From Petrachloros mirabilis ULC683 (GTDB lineage Bacteria > Cyanobacteriota > Cyanobacteriia > Thermosynechococcales > Thermosynechococcaceae): a DNA stretch of 64,000 nt. Below, piece after piece: positions 63,376 to 64,000 of this stretch. Within the stretch, counting starts at the first letter, position 1. Each line of letters begins with the position of its first letter. Under the pieces are notes generated by a model. It worked only from the letters and a program-made list of their open reading frames with translations. It ran no database searches and was not told the DNA's origin. The stretch lies in the NCBI RefSeq assembly GCF_009939295.1, contig NZ_WVIC01000016.1, positions 1 to 64,000 on the forward strand, given 5' to 3'. The position numbers and the translations under genes are program-made.

Positions 63376-64000
63376 ATGGTGAACCAATCTTTCCCTAGGG
63401 GTGTTGCCCTGTCCCAGCGGCTACGTTTTTCGATGATGGGGCTGATACTCCTGTGTATTCCACTCGGCCTGGGAGATCCGGGCAAAGCTCTCACCATTGC
63501 CGAGGCGCAATTACCCTCAACCAGCGCTCAGCCAGCAACCAGTGCCCCCGCAGACCTAAGCGATCGCTTGGCGGAGATTGATGCAGCGGCCAATCGCCAA
63601 GATCTCAATGCCTTGATGCGTTTCTACAGCAGTGATTTTCAGCATCAGGATGGGTTGAACCATGCTGCGATGACAGAGGTGATCAAAAATTTTTGGGACA
63701 CCCATGAGCAGGTAGAGTACACCACCAAGCTGTTGTCTTGGCAATCCACTGGGACAAACCGATACACCGCTGAAACCGAAACCACAGTAACGGGAACCCA
63801 GATCTTGAGCGATCGAGAGCTGAAACTAACCGCAACCCTGCGATCGCAACAGCAATTTGTCGAAGGGCAAATTGTTCGCCAGACCACCTTAGCAGAGCAA
63901 AGCCAGATTACCTCGGGAGAAAGTCCCCCCACTGTGACCGTGAATATGCCCGCTCAAGTGCAAGCAGGGCAGTCTTTTAACTTTGATGCCATTGTCCAAG
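63376..64000 (+). CDS. Exported NTF2-like protein (3' end outside window)
   Basis: The frame is open from the ATG at 63376 to the window end, 208 codons. A signal segment (FSMMGLILLCIPLGLG) is followed by LADRLAEIDAAANRQ-like sequence (DRLAEIDAAANRQDLNALMR) and FYSSDFQHQDGLNHAAMTEV, which fit a SnoaL/NTF2-like fold with a pocket for small ligands. A new domain (PPTVTVNMPAQVQAGQSFNF) begins before the edge. Cyanobacterial homologues are annotated hypothetical. The function is unknown. Confidence 0.75.
   Translation, partial: MVNQSFPRGVALSQRLRFSMMGLILLCIPLGLGDPGKALTIAEAQLPSTSAQPATSAPADLSDRLAEIDAAANRQDLNALMRFYSSDFQHQDGLNHAAMTEVIKNFWDTHEQVEYTTKLLSWQSTGTNRYTAETETTVTGTQILSDRELKLTATLRSQQQFVEGQIVRQTTLAEQSQITSGESPPTVTVNMPAQVQAGQSFNFDAIVQ

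Overview
The window is chromosomal DNA of a cyanobacterium. The octamer GCGATCGC (HIP1) recurs throughout. The gene set is typical of the phylum: sufR divergent from sufBCDS, hemL, a CbiG-CobJ fusion, flavodoxin, ntcB-cnaT-mobA, CYP110-like P450, DUF3536/GH57, Uma2 nucleases and ABC1 kinases. Base composition is moderately GC-rich, with A/T-richer patches at about 2.7-4.5, 28.3-29.9, 35.2-36.5 and 39.7-42.2 kb, where accessory genes sit. No rRNA, tRNA, CRISPR array or intact transposase gene was recognised.

Layout: 0-2.6 kb has the tail of an Rpn/DUF4351 protein, then a nucleoside-phosphorylase-like gene divergent from a squalene/phytoene synthase. 2.6-5.1 kb is an A/T-rich island with a DUF5131 three-Cys-motif gene and its TcmP partner, followed by nested repeats. 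5.2-20 kb is housekeeping: recN, an ABC1 kinase, hemL, yjbQ, then nusB-ftsY-PP2C phosphatase, an amidase, an alkyltransferase-like gene, ribE, DUF151 and an Fe-S aldo/keto reductase. 20-28.2 kb is the sufR/sufBCDS region, whose operon is interrupted by two nuclease-like genes and a relic copy of the sufC 5' end. 28.2-29.9 kb holds a VOC gene and decayed genes. 30-37 kb has DUF924, P450, TPR, ahcY and exoD, then a vapBC-carrying patch with 86-bp attC-like repeats. 37-46.3 kb has an M1 aminopeptidase, a hydrolase/membrane-protein pair, recQ-glycosyltransferase-methyltransferase and prxQ. 46.6-49.4 kb is ntcB-cnaT-mobA (nitrate assimilation). 49.6-64 kb has an Fe-S protein, a creatininase-family gene, a second prxQ, a 7TM-HD phosphodiesterase, a Crp/Fnr regulator, flavodoxin, GH57, vapBC, cobJ, a Uma2 relic, murG and the start of an NTF2-like exported protein.

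Three repeat systems explain most otherwise empty DNA. Family A is about 107 bp with ends TATAGCGGTT/AACCGCTATA. Family B is about 130-160 bp, begins TTAGAGGC and has two subtypes. The third is an 86-bp attC-like inverted repeat with AGCTAAC/GTTAGCT ends. One family-B copy contains a 205-bp insertion with perfect 18-bp terminal inverted repeats and a 7-bp target duplication, and a related copy elsewhere in the window shows what the empty site looks like.

The most unusual features are the attC-like repeats around vapBC and beside DUF5131-TcmP, the rebuilt sufB-sufC junction, and an uncharacterised pair formed by an alpha/beta hydrolase and a polytopic membrane protein. All functions are read from sequence motifs and remembered family features; no database search was possible.
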